A stretch of DNA of 64,000 nucleotides from Balanoglossus misakiensis (Eukaryota > Hemichordata). Positions 19,266-32,431 of this stretch are shown here, piece by piece. Every line of letters begins with the position of its first letter. The stretch's first letter is position 1. Below the pieces are notes generated by a model that saw nothing but the letters and a program-made list of their open reading frames with translations, was not told the DNA's origin and ran no database searches. The DNA lies in contig CM082596.2 of assembly GCA_040954595.2 (NCBI GenBank), positions 10,726,001 through 10,790,000 of the forward strand. Direction: 5' to 3'. The position numbers and the translations under genes are program-made.

Positions 19266-20244
19266 ATGTCCCATGTGCTTCCTGGCTAGCGTTGTGGTAA
19301 CATATTATTCGGGGTGTCCGCAGATCGTTCATTGATTTTCTGAGAAATAGCCTAACTGATACTATCTCCAACATAAACCGCACCCTGGAAAGATTAAATG
19401 ATCTTTTAGGTGGACTTTGAAAATCTGATTAACTCATCTAAGCATTTTAGCTAAGTTGTATATTTTTTAATTATAATCATACAAAATACTTAAAAAATAA
19501 AAACAATGTTCAGTTTTAATACCCACTGATGAGGGGAAACATCAGTTTCAAATTCTTTTCATGGGAGCGCTTGAGCAGAGTTATGAGTTTTGCTCTGTGA
19601 AAGAAAATGGGGGATTTCAAAATTTTGGCAGTTCGGAAGGGGGATTTCAAAATATTTCGGGTTGTGAAAGGGGGGGGCATGTGAAAATTAGCGGTAAAAG
19701 ATGAATTCCCCCCCCCCTCCAGAGGTGTTTGTGAATGCAGCCTAAGAAAGAAAAATGTGAAATGGGTCAAATATGGGCCGGACGTGCCCATTCAACTCAA
19801 TTTACTTTTGTTTGCTTTAAGTAGGAATTGATCACAGCTATATTTATTTTGGACACCTGAGCGACAAGAAAACAATCTGATTCTACATTTTAAAAAGCGT
19901 CATTGGAAAAGCACTGCAATTTTGTTTCTTGCTTTAAAAAAGTTTGGGGTGGCATGTAATAATTAAGGTGTGTCTAAATTACTAATTTGGTGCACCTCAA
20001 AGCCCTTAGCCAATGTAAATTATATCCTGCATTGTATTCATGAAGGATATCCTCCCGCGAGGTCAATGCCATTCAATGTCAAACAGTCTCAACAAAGACC
20101 ATTGGACACTCATAGCCGTTTTGTATGAAAGTGACTGGAGTACGAGATGAGTTTCATGACAACAACAAATCATGCTCAGTCTCGCTGCAGGGTCTATAAT
20201 TTCAATAACGGCTAGACGCTGGACACTATCTTAGGTAACACTTT
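19266..20244. other. Intergenic, no gene recognised
   Basis: Holds a short G-rich patch with repeated ggggatttcaaaa at about 19608-19660 and a C8 homopolymer near 19709. The minus-strand frame 19516-19791 is built from this low-complexity DNA and is rejected. Confidence 0.55.
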
Positions 20245-20300
20245 AGGGTCATAGTGCTGGAACGACATGTTTAAACAGGTCGTTCCGGCACTCTGACCCT
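20245..20300. repeat. Short inverted repeat (hairpin)
   Basis: Arms 20245-20266 and 20279-20300 (agggtcatagtgctggaac... against ...gttccggcactctgaccct) pair at 20 of 22 positions around a 12 bp loop containing gtttaaac. It is followed by two copies of agtcgtt-cagccc. Confidence 0.8.
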
Positions 20301-20778
20301 TTCGGCCCCAGTCGTTTCAGCCCCCATTTTCCACGACCCAAGTCGTTACAGCCCGGACAGTAACACCCCAAACATTTCAACACTTATCAGGGAAGACCTT
20401 AGCCCAACTATTAAAACTTGGCTTGAACCTACTTAAGTTCTCCGCATGAAATATGAGCGAGCGTTGTCAGAGGACGACAGCTACGCACACTTTGGGCATG
20501 ACCGAATCAAACAGAATTGAATATTCTATATTCGGAAAAAACACCTTATCTCCGTTTTGCCGTTGACAACCCGATTTCTGTCATGACAGTTACTCCCGGG
20601 GACTGTGACAGACCATATACAGACAGTAGAGGCCGCGCGCTGGGGGTCTACACAAGTCACTACAGCTGATGTAAGCAAGTACAACATGCTTTGCTTGCAG
20701 GAATGTTCCATTTTCAATAGAGGGGTGTGTATATTCAGAGGGAATGTCAGTCGGGGCCCTGGCTGGCAACATGCGGCG
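20301..20778. other. Intergenic, no gene recognised
   Basis: Mixed composition with a perfect 12 bp palindrome ctgtcatgacag near 20578 and the phrase cccggggactgt near 20593, which resembles the inverted-repeat arms at about 20830 and 21676. Short open frames here show no domain. Confidence 0.5.
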
Positions 20779-20782
20779 TATA

Positions 20783-20843
20783 TATTGACAATCTTAGCCG
20801 GGAGACCAGGGCGTCGATCTAAAATACAACGCTCGGGGACAGT
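20783..20843 (+). repeat. Outer inverted repeat, left arm
   Basis: Contains gccgggagaccagggcgtcg and acgctcggggacagtc. It is the inverted counterpart of 21676-21735, which holds gactgtccccgggcg and cgacgccctggtctccaggc. A short centre of the arm (atctaaaataca against ggggaaaagaa) is not conserved. Confidence 0.8.
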
Positions 20844-20962
20844 CGAGCAAGTCCTGCTGAGCTGAAAGATAGTAGTCTTGGCAACGATCGAGGTCGCTTA
20901 GTAACAAATGGATAACGAGTGATCTATCAAATGTTGACGGGCGCCAGTGGTTGGATGATATA

Positions 20963-21478
20963 ATTAAAGGCACGTAAGCTGTAACTGGATAAAAAATTAA
21001 AGTTTTAAATAATCTCATATATGCTTTTAATTATGTCTATTAAATGCTATTTCATGATAATATATCAAGCTCGACACTTATTTATGACAAAATGGCCAAA
21101 AATTAAAGAAAAACGAAAATTCCTGCAATTTTAAAAAAAGCGCAATATTGCAATGAAAAATGAAAATCTGATGTCTCAGTGGTGTACATTTACTTCCATG
21201 AGCTCAAGTGGATGAGATCATGTTTTGTTTATGAAGTTTCACAACCGGAAATGCAACATTTTCATTGTTTCTTGCATTTTCCCACGGTGGCGGCCATAAT
21301 CGCTTGCGGCAAAGCTTTATTATTTATCTGGTTAAAACTTGCATATGCACTCATACTTAGGGTTTATAATGCTTGTGTATTGTTCACTACCTTCATCTGC
21401 ATGGACTAATGGTAGTGCAGTTTGAAACAAAAATTATGAAAATTATCCCAAAAGTTACACCTTACGTGCCTTTAACAA
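20963..21478. mobile_element. MITE with TTAA target-site duplication (piggyBac-like)
   Basis: TTAA at 20963-20966 is followed by AGGCACGTAAGCTGTAAC. At the other end GTTACACCTTACGTGCCT is followed by TTAA (21475-21478). The 18 bp terminal inverted repeats differ at one position. TTAA target duplication is the hallmark of piggyBac-type transposition. The 508 bp interior has no transposase, so it would be mobilised in trans. The open frames within (21179-21409 and 21373-21606) show no domain. Confidence 0.75.
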
Positions 21479-21646
21479 AGCTTGGTTATGAATATTCATA
21501 CACCTTCAAAACCACTCCCACATCCCATCGCGGGAATTTCACACATGACTCCACCTCTATTTCCTTATTTAGAAGGCGACGATGTCATGTGGTTAACATT
21601 GAGTGACCAATTAGCTTACACGCAAGATTTACCACACGTGTCGTTC

Positions 21647-21668
21647 TACGAACAGAATTCTGTTCGTA
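21647..21668. repeat. Perfect 22 bp palindrome
   Basis: tacgaacagaa followed by its exact reverse complement, centred on an EcoRI-like gaattc. Confidence 0.9.
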
Positions 21669-21675
21669 AATAGAG

Positions 21676-21735
21676 ACTGTCCCCGGGCGTTTCTTTTCCC
21701 CGACGCCCTGGTCTCCAGGCTATGACAATCTCGCT
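21676..21735 (-). repeat. Outer inverted repeat, right arm
   Basis: Inverted counterpart of 20783-20843. Together the arms enclose about 830 bp that includes the TTAA MITE. Confidence 0.8.
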
Positions 21736-24700
21736 GATAGGCGCAGCTGGAATTTATGTTTCTGTGGTATGATTATTGTATTTTATCAATGCACAATCAC
21801 GATGGGCGAGTTTCAAGCAAGCAATTTGATTCGCTTCAATCCCTCACTAAAATCTAGACTGCACCACTGTATAATAACACAATACAGTCTTCTAGCCTCA
21901 TGGTATAAACAGGAACTCTTGTCTGCTGGACATCCGGGTACTTTGGTCTACTGAGTGAACGCGTTACGTATAGAGGTAGCGCAAAGTGAAAACCTATTTC
22001 AGGCAGCCACAACAATCAGTGTTGACGTACATACAATCTGACTAAAATTTCTACTTTCGCAAAGTAGAAAATTTTTTATTTTTGGACGATTTTCGTGAGC
22101 CGTGACCCTGATTTTTTTTCAAAAAATACAGAAATTTTGAACTTTCGCAAATTCGAAAAATTGTCATTTTTGGACGATTTTCGTGCGCCGTGACCCATGA
22201 TTTTTTTCAAAAAACGCAGAAATTTTGAATTTTCGCAAAGTAGAAAAATTGTCATTTTTGGAAGATTTTCGTGAGCCGTAACCCATGATTTTTTTCAAAA
22301 AATGCAGAAATTTTGAACTTTTGCAAAGTCGAAAAATTGGCATTTTAAGACGATTTTCGTGAGCTGTAACCCATGATTTTTTTCAAAAAAAGCAGAAATT
22401 TTGAACTTTTGCAAAGTCGAAAAATTGTCATTTTTGGACGATTTTCATGAGACGTAACCCATGATTTTTTTCAAAAAATGCAGAAATTTTCAAATTTCGC
22501 AAAGTCGAAAAATTTTAATTTTTAGACGATTTTCGTGAGCCGTAACCCATGATTTTTTTCAAAAAAAGCAGAAATTTTTAACTTTTGCAAAGTCGAAAAA
22601 TTGTCATTTTTGGACGATTTTCGTGAGCCGTAACCCATGATTTTTTTCAAAAATGCAGAAATTTAGAACTTTCGCAAAGTAGAAAAATTGTCATTTTTGG
22701 ACGATTTTCGTGAGCCGTAACCCTGATTTTTTTCAAAAAAAGCAGAAATTTTCAAATTTCGCAAAGTCGAAAAATTGTAATTTTTGACGATTTTCGTGAG
22801 CCGTAACCCATGATTTTTTTCAAAAAAAGCAGAAATTTTTAACTTTTGCAAAGTCGAAAAATTGTCATTTTTGGACGATTTTCGTGAGCCGTAACCCATG
22901 ATTTTTTTCAAAAAATGCAGAAATTTTGAAATTTTGCAAAGTCAAAAAATTGTCATTTTTGGACGATTTTCGTGAGCCGTAACCCTGATTTTTTTCAAAA
23001 AATGCTGAAATTTTGAACTTTCGCAAAGTCGAAAAATTGTCATTTTTGGACGATTTTCGTGAGACGTGACCCATGATTTTTTTCAAAAAATGCTGAAATT
23101 TTGAACTTTCGCAAAGTCGAACAATTGTCATTTTTGGACGATTTTCGTGAGCCGTGACCCATGATTTTTTTCAAAAAATGCAGAAATTTAGAACTTTTGC
23201 AAAGTAGAAAAATAGGCATTTTTGGACGATATTCGTGAGCCGTAACGCATGATTTTTTTCAAAAATGCAGAAATTTTGAAATTTTGCAAAGTCGAAAAAT
23301 TGTCATTTTTGGACGATTTTCGTGCGCCGTGACCCATGATTTTTTTCAAAAAATGCAGAAATTTTGAATTTTCGCAAAGTAGAAAAATTGTCATTTTTGG
23401 AAGATTTTCGTGAGCCGTAACCCATGATTTTTTTCAAAAAATGCAGAAATTTTGAACTTTTGCAAAGTCGAAAAATTGGCATTTTTGGACGATTTTCGTG
23501 AGCCGTAACCCATGATTTTTTTCAAAAAAAGCAGAAATTTTGAACTTTCGCAAAGTAGAAAATTTTTTATTTTTGGACGATTTTCGTGAGCCGTGACCCT
23601 GATTTTTTACAAAAAATGCAGAAATTTTGAACTTTCGCAAAGTTGAAAAATTTTTATTTTTGGACGATTTTCGTGAGCCGTGACCCTGATTTTTTTTCAA
23701 AAAATACAGAAATTTTGAACTTTCGCAAAGTCGAAAAATTGTCATTTTTGGGCGATTTTCGTGCGCCGTAACCCTGGATTTTTTTCTAAAAATGCAGAAA
23801 TTTAGAACTTTCGCAAAGTAGAAAAATTGTCATTTTTGGACGATTTTCGTGAGCCGTAACCCTGATTTTTTTCAAAAAAAGCAGAAATTTTCAAATTTCG
23901 CAAAGTCGAAAAATTGTAATTTTTGGACGATTTTCGTGAGCCGTAACCCATGATTTTTTTCAAAAAAAGCAGAAATTTTTAACTTTTGCAAAGTCGAAAA
24001 ATTGTCATTTTTGGACGATTTTCGTGAGCCGTAACCCATGATTTTTTTCAAAACATGCAGAAATTTTGAAATTTTGCAAAGTCGAAAAATTGTCATTTTT
24101 GCACGATTTTCGTGAGCCGTAACCCTGATTTTTTTCAAAAAATGCTGAAATTTTGAACTTTCGCAAAGTCGAAAAATTGTCATTTTTGGACGATTTTCAT
24201 GAGACGTAACCCATGATTTTTTTCAAAAAATGCAGAAATTTTCAAATTTCGCAAAGTCGAAAAATTTTAATTTTTAGACTATTTTCGTGAGCCGTAACCC
24301 ATGATTTTTTTCAAAAAAAGCAGAAATTTTTAACTTTCGCAAAGTAGAAAAATTGTCATGTTTGGACGATTTTCGTGAGCCGTAACCCTGATTTTTTTCA
24401 AAAAAAGCAGAAATTTTCAAATTTCGCAAAGTCGAAAAATTGTCATTTTTGGACGATTTTCGTGAGCCGTAACCCTGATTTTTTTTTCAAAAAATGCTGA
24501 AATTTTGAACTTTCGCAAAGTCGAAAAATTGTCATTTTTGGACGATTTTCGTGAGCCGTGACCCATGATTTTTTTCAAAAAATGCTGAAATTTTGAACTT
24601 TCGCAAAGTCGAACAATTGTCATTTTTGTACGATTTTCGTGAGCCGTGACCCATGATTTTTTTCAAAAAATGCAGTAATTTAGAACTTTTGCAAAGTAGA

Positions 24701-27700
24701 AAAATTGGCATTTTTGGACGATTTTCGTGAGCCGTGACCCATGATTTTTTTAAAAAAATGCTGAAATTTTGAACTTTCGCAAAGTCGAATAATTGTCAAT
24801 TTTGGACTATTTTCGTGAGCCGTGACCCATGATTTTTTTCAAAAAATGCAGAAATTTTGAACTTTTGCAAAGTCGAAAAATAGGCATTTTTGGACGATTT
24901 TCGTGAGCCGTAACGCATGATTTTTTTCAAAAATGCAGAAATTTTGAAATTTTGCAAAGTCGAAAAATTGTCATTTTTGGACGATTTTCGTGCGCCGTGA
25001 CCCATGATTTTTTTCAAAAAATGCAGAAATTTTGAATTTTCGCAAAGTCGAAAAATTGTCATTTTTGGAAGATTTTCGTGAGCCGTAACCCATGATTTTT
25101 TTCAAAAAAAGCAGAAATTTTGAACTTTCGCAAAGTAGAAAATTTTTTATTTTTGGACGATTTTCGTGAGCCGTGACCCTGATTTTTTACAAAAAATGCA
25201 GAAATTTTGAACTTTCGCAAAGTAGAAAAATAGGCATTTTTGGACGATTTTCGTGAGCCGTAACGCATGATTTTTTTCAAAAATGCAGAAATTTTGAAAT
25301 TTTGCAAAGTCGAAAATTTGGCATTTTTGGACGATTTTCGTGAGCCGTAACCCATGATTTTTTTCAAAAAAGCAGAAATTTTGAACTTTCGCAAAGTAGA
25401 AAAATTTTTATTTTTGGACGATTTTCGTGAGCCGTGACCCTGATTTTTTTCAAAAAATGCAGAAATTTTGAACTTTCGCAAAGTCGAAAAATTGTCATTT
25501 TTGGACGATTTTCGTATGCCGTGACCCATAATTTTTTTCAAAAAATGCAGAAATTTTGAATTTTCGCAAAGTAGAAAAATTGTCATTTTTGGAAGATTTT
25601 CGTGAGCCGTTACCCATGATTTTTTTCAAAAAATGCAGAAATTTTGAACTTTTGCAAAGTCGAAAAATTGGCATTTTTGGACGATTTTCGTGAGCCGTAA
25701 CCCATGATTTTTTTCAAAAAAAAGCAGAAATTTTGAACTTTCGCAAAGTAGAAAAATTTTTATTTTTGGACGATTTTCGTGAGCCGTGACCCTGATTTTT
25801 TTCAAAAAATGCAGAAATTTTGAACTTTCGCAAAGTCGAAAAATTGTCATTTTTGGACGATTTTCGTGCGCCGTGACCCATGATTTTTTTCAAAAAATGC
25901 AGAAATTTTGAATTTTCTCAAAGTAGAAAAATTGTCATTTTTGGAAGATTTTCGTGAGCCTTGACCAATGATTTTTTTCAAAAAATGCAGAAATTTAGAA
26001 CTTTTGCAAAGTCAAAAAATTGTCATTTTTGGACTATTTTCGTGAGCCGTAACCCACGATTTTTTTCAAAAAATGCAGAAATTTTGAACTTTTACAAAGT
26101 CGAAAACTTGGCATTTTTGGACGATTTTCGTGAGCCGTAACCCATGATTTTTTTCAAAAATGCAGAAATTTAGAACTTTCGCAAAGTAGAAAAATTGTCT
26201 TTTTTGGACGATTTTCGTGAGCCGTAACCCTGATTTTTTTCAAAAAATGCTGAAATTTTGAACTTTCGCAAAGTAGAAAAATTTTTATTTTTGGACGATT
26301 TTCGTGAGCCGTGACCCTGATTTTTTTCAAAAAATGCAGACATTTTGAACTTTCGCAAAGTCGAAAAATTGTCATTTTTGGACGATTTTCGTGCGCCGTA
26401 ACCCATGATTTTTTTCAAAAAATGCAGAAATTTTGAACTTTTGCAAAGTCGAAAATTGGCATTTTTGGACGATTTTCGTGAGCCGTAACCCATGATTTTT
26501 AAAAAAAAAAGCAGAAATTTTGAACTTTTGCAAAGTCGAAAAATTGTCATTTTTGGACGATTTTCGTGAGCCGTGACCCATGATTTTTTTCAAAAAATGC
26601 AGAAATTTTGAACTTTTGCAAAGTCGAAAAATTGTCATTTTTGGACGATTTTCGTGAGCCGTAACCCTGATTTTTTTCAAAAAATGCTGAAATTTTGAAC
26701 TTTCGCAAAGTAGAAAAATTTTTATTTTTGGACGATTTTCGTGAGCCGTAACCCATGATTTTTTTCAAAAAAAGCAGAAATTTTGAACTTTCGCAAAGTA
26801 GAAACATTTTTATTTTTGGACGATTTTCGTGAGCCGTGACCCTGATTTTTTTCAAAAAATGCAGAAATTTTGAACTTTCGCAAAGTCGAAAAATTGTCAT
26901 TTTTGGACGATTTTCGTGCGCCGTGACCCATGATTTTTTTCAAAAAATGCAGAAATTTTGAATTTTCGGAAAGTAGAAAAATTGTCATTTTTGGAAGATT
27001 TTCGTGAGCCTTGACCAATGATTTTTTTCAAAAAATGCAGAAATTTAGAACTTTTGCAAAGTCGAAAAATTGTCATTTTTGGACGATTTTCGTGAGCCGT
27101 GACCCATGATTTTTTTCAAAAAAAGCAGAGATTTTTAACTTTTGCAAAGTCGAAAAATTGTCATTTTTGGACGATTTTCGTGAGCCGTAACCCATGATTT
27201 TTTTCAAAAATGCAGAAATTTAGAACTTTCGCAAAGTAGAAAAATTGTCATTTTTGGACGATTTTCGTGAGCCGTAACCCATGATTTTTTTCAAAAATGC
27301 AGAAATTTAGAACTTTCGCAAAGTAGAAAAATTGTCATTTTTGGACGATTTTCGTGAGCCGTAACCCTGATTTTTTTCAAAAAATGCTGAAATTTTGAAC
27401 TTTCGCAAAGTAGAAAAAAATTTATTTTTGGACGATTTTCGTGAGCCGTGACCCATGATTTTTTTTCAAAAAATGCAGAAATTTTGAACTTTTGCAAAGT
27501 CGAAAAATTGGCATTTTTGGACGATTTTCGTGAGCCGTAACCCATGATTTTTTTCAAAAAATGCAGAAATTTTGAATTTTCGCAAAGAATAAAAATTGTC
27601 ATTTTTGGACGATTTTCGTGAGCCGTAACCCATGATTTTTTTCAAAAAATGCAAAACTTTTGAACATTTGCAAAGTCGAAAAATTGTCATTTTTGGACGA

Positions 27701-30319
27701 TTTTCATGAGCCGTACCGTGATTTTTTTCAAAAAATGCAGAAATTTTGAACTTTCGCAAAGTCGAAAAATTTTCATTTTTGGACGATTTTCGTGAGCCTT
27801 GACCAATGATTTTTTCAAAAAATGCAGAAATTTAGAACTTTTGCAAAGTAGAAATATTGTCATTTTTGGACGATTTTCGTGAGCCGTAACCCATGATTTT
27901 TTTCAAAAATGCAGAAATTTAGAACTTTCGTAAAGTAGAAAAATTGTCATTTTTGGACGATTTTCGTGAGCCGTAACCCTGATTTTTTTCAAAAAATGCT
28001 GAAATTTTGAACTTTCGCAAAGTAGAAAAATTTTTATTTTTGGACGATTTTCGTGAGCCGTAACCCATGATTTTTTTCAAAAAAGCAGAAATTTTGAACT
28101 TTCGCAAACTAGAAACATTTTTATTTTTGGACGATTTTCGTGAGCCTTGACCAATGATTTTTTTCAAAAAATGCAGAAATTTAGAACTTTTGCAAAGTCA
28201 AAAAATTGTAATTTTTGGACGATTTTCGTGAGCCGTAACCCATGATTTTTTTCAAAAAAAGCAGAAATTTTTAACTTTTGCAAAGTCGAAAAATTGTCAT
28301 TTTTGGACGATTTTCGTGAGCCGTAACCCATGATTTTTTTCAAAAATGCAGAAATTTAGAACTTTCGCAAAGTAGAAAAATTGTCATTTTTGGACGATTT
28401 TCGTGAGCCGTAACCCATGATTTTTTTCAAAAATGCAGAAATTTAGAACTTTCGCAAAGTAGAAAAATTGTCATTTTTGGACGATTTTCGTGAGCCGTAA
28501 CCCTGATTTTTTTCAAAAAATGCTGAAATTTTGAACTTTCGCAAAGTAGAAAAATTTTTATTTTTGGACGATTTTCGTGAGCCGTGACCCATGATTTTTT
28601 TTCAAAAAATGCAGAAATTTTGAACTTTTGCAAAGTCGAAAAATAGGCAATTTTGGACGATTTTCGTGCGCCGTGACCCATGATTTTTTTCAAAAAATGC
28701 AGAAATTTTGAATTTTCGCAAAGTAGAAAAATTGTCATTTTTTGAAGATTTTCGTGAGCCGTAACCCATGATTTTTTCAAAAAATGCAGAAATTTTGAAC
28801 TTTTGCAAAGTCGAAAAATTGGCATTTTTGGACGATTTTCGTGAGCCGTAACCCATGATTTTTTTCAAAAGAAGCAGAAATTTTGAACTTTTGCAAAGTC
28901 GAAAAATTGTCATTTTTGGACGATTTTCGTGAGACGTAACCCATGATTTTTTTCAAAAAATGCAGAAATTTTGAACATTCGCAAAGTCGAAAAATTGTCC
29001 TTTTTGGACGATTTTCGTGAGACGTAACCCATGATTTTCTTCAAAAAATGCAGAAATTTTGAATTTTCGCAAAGAATAAAAATTGTCATTTTTGGACGAT
29101 TTTCGTGAGCCGTAACCCATGATTTTTTTCAAAAAATGCAAAACTTTTGAACATTCGCAAAGTCGAAAAATTGTCATTTTTGGACGATTTTCATGAGCCG
29201 TAACCGTGATTTTTTTCAAAAAATGCAGAAATTTTGAACTTTCGCAAAGTCGAAAAATTTTCATTTTTGGACGATTTTCGTGAGCCTTGACCCATGATTT
29301 TTTCAAAAAATGCAGAAATTTAGATCTTTTGCAAAGTAGAAATATTGTCATTTTTGGACGATTTTCGTGAGCCGTGACCCATGATTTTTTTCAAAAAATG
29401 CAGAAATTTAGAACTTTTGCAAAGTCAAAAAATTGTCATTTTTGGACGATTTTAGTGAGTCGTAACCCATGATTTTTTTCAAAAAATGCAGAAATTTTGA
29501 ATTTTCGCAAAGAATAAAAATTGTCATTTTTGGACGATTTTCGTGAGCCTTGACCAATGATTTATTTCAAAAAATGCAGAAATTTAGAAGTTTTGCAAAG
29601 TAGAAAAATTGTCATTTTTGGACGATTTTCGTGAGCCGTGACCCATGATTTTTTTCAAAAAATGCAGAAATTTAGAACTTTTGCAAAGTCAAAAAATTTT
29701 CATTTTTGGAATATTTTCGTGAGCCGTAACCCATGATTTTTTTCAAAAAATGCAGAAATTTTGAACTTTCGCAAAGTCAAAAAAATGTCATTTTTGGACG
29801 ATTTTCGTGAGCCTTAACCCATGATTTTTTTCAAAAAATGCAGAAATTTAGAACTTTCGCAAAGTAGAAAAATTGTCATTTTTGGACGATTTTCGTGAGC
29901 CGTAACCCATGATTTTTTTTCAAAAAATGCAGAAATTTAGAACTTTCGCAAAGTAGAAAAATTGTCATTTTTGGACGATTTTCGTGACCCGTAACCCATG
30001 ATTTTTTTTCAAAAAATGCAGAAATTTAGAACTTTCGCAAAGTAGAAAAATTGTCATTTTTGGACGATTTTCGTGAGCCGTAACCCATGATTTTTTTTCA
30101 AAAAATGCAGAAATTTTGAACATTCGCAAAGTCGAAAAATTGTCCTTTTTGGACGATTTTCGTGAGACGTAACCCATGATTTTTTTCAAAAAATGCAGAA
30201 ATTTAGAAGTTTTGCAAAGTAGAAAAATTGTCATTTTTGGACGATTTTCGTGAGCCGTGACCCATGATTTTTTTCAAAAAATGCAGAAATTTAGAACTTT
30301 TGCAAAGTCAAAACATTGT

Positions 30320-32431
30320 CATTTTTGGACTATTTTCGTGAGCCGTAACCCATGATTTTTTTCAAAAAATGCAGAAATTTTGAACTTTCGCAAAGTCAAA
30401 AAAATGTCATTTTTGGACGATTTTCGTGAGCCGTAACCCATGATTTTTTTCAAAAAATGCAGAAATTTAGAACTTTCGCAAAGTCGAAAAATTGTCATTT
30501 TTGGACGATTTTCGTGAGCCTTGACCAATGATTTTTTTCAAAAAATGCAGAAATTTTGAACTTTCGCAAAGTCAAAAAAATGTCATTTTTGGACGATTTT
30601 CGTGAGCCGTAACCCATGATTTTTTTCAAAAAATGCAGAAATTTAGAACTTTCGCAAAGTCGAAAAATTGTCATTTTTGGACGATTTTCGTGAGCCGTGA
30701 CCCATGATTTTTTTTCAAAAAATGCAGAAATTTTGAATGTTCGCAAAGTAGAAAAATTGTCATTTTTGGACGATTTTCGTGAGCCGTAACCCATGATTTT
30801 TTTCAAAAAATGCAGAAATTTAGAACTTTTGCAAAGTCAAAAAATTTTCATTTTGGAATATTTTCGTGAGCCGTAACCCATGATTTTTTTCAAAAAATGC
30901 AGAAATTTTTGAACTTTCGCAAAGTCAAAAAAATGTCATTTTTGGACGATTTTCGTGAGCCGTAACCCATGATTTTTTTCAAAAATGCAGAAATTTTGAA
31001 CTTTTGCAAAGTAGAAAAATTGACATTTTTGGACGATTTTCGTGAGTCGTAACCGATGATTTTTTTCAAAAAAAGCAGAAATTTTGAACTTTTGCAAAGT
31101 CGAAAAATTGTCATTTTTGGACGATTTTCGTGAGCCGTGAGCCATGATTTTTTTCAAAAAATGCAGAAATTTTCGACTTTCGCAAAGTCGAAAAATTGTC
31201 ATTTTTGGACGATTTTCGTGAGCCGTGAGCCATGATTTTTTTCAAAAAATGCAGAAATTTTCGACTTTCGCAAAGTCGAAAAATTGTCATTTTTGGACGA
31301 TTTTCGTGCGCCGTGACCCATGATTTTTTTCAAAAAATGCAGAAATTTTGAATTTTCGCAAAGTTGAAAAATTGTCATTTTTCGAAGATTTTCGTGCGCC
31401 GTAACCCATGATTTTTTTCAAAAAATGCAGAAATTTTGAACTTTCGCAAAGTCAAAAAAATGTCATTTTTGGACGATTTTCGTGAGCCGTAACCCATGAT
31501 TTTTTTCAAAAAATGCAGAAATTTAGAACTTTCGCAAAGTCGAAAAATTGTCATTTTTGGACGATTTTCGTGAGCCTTGACCAATGATTTTTTTCAAAAA
31601 ATGCAGAAATTTTGAACTTTCGCAAAGTCAAAAAAATGTCATTTTTGGACGATTTTCGTGAGCCGTAACCCATGATTTTTTTCAAAAAATGCAGAAATTT
31701 AGAACTTTCGCAAAGTCGAAAAATTGTCATTTTTGGACGATTTTCGTGAGCCGTGACCCATGATTTTTTTTCAAAAAATGCAGAAATTTTGAATGTTCGC
31801 AAAGTAGAAAAATTGTCATTTTTGGACGATTTTCGTGAGCCGTAACCCATGATTTTTTTCAAAAAATGCAGAAATTTAGAACTTTTGCAAAGTCAAAAAA
31901 TTTTCATTTTGGAATATTTTCGTGAGCCGTAACCCATGATTTTTTTCAAAAAATGCAGAAATTTTTGAACTTTCGCAAAGTAAAAAAAATGTCATTTTTG
32001 GACGATTTTCGTGAGCCGTAACCCATGATTTTTTTCAAAAATGCAGAAATTTTGAACTTTTGCAAAGTAGAAAAATTGACATTTTTGGACGATTTTCGTG
32101 AGTCGTAACCGATGATTTTTTTCAAAAAAAGCAGAAATTTTGAACTTTTGCAAAGTCGAAAAATTGTCATTTTTGGACGATTTTCGTGAGCCGTGAGCCA
32201 TGATTTTTTTCAAAAAATGCAGAAATTTTCGACTTTCGCAAAGTCGAAAAATTGTCATTTTTGGACGATTTTCGTGAGCCGTGAGCCATGATTTTTTTCA
32301 AAAAATGCAGAAATTTTCGACTTTCGCAAAGTCGAAAAATTGTCATTTTTGGACGATTTTCGTGCGCCGTGACCCATGATTTTTTTCAAAAAATGCAGAA
32401 ATTTTGAATTTTCGCAAAGTTGAAAAATTGT
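30320..32431. repeat. Satellite B 12-monomer tandem duplication (1056 bp x 2)
   Basis: Distinctive monomers (for example tttgaatgttcgc followed by cattttggaatattttcg, and monomers with tttcgactttcgcaaag) recur in the same order exactly 1056 bp apart, equal to 12 x 88. Confidence 0.85.

Larger units (their letters stand above)
21479..22045. other. Intergenic, no gene recognised
   Basis: Contains the right arm of the outer inverted repeat and a perfect palindrome. Otherwise non-coding sequence up to the edge of satellite B. Confidence 0.5.

Noticed and set aside
19516-19791. 91-codon minus-strand frame
   Set aside because: Built from a low-complexity G-rich and poly-C patch.
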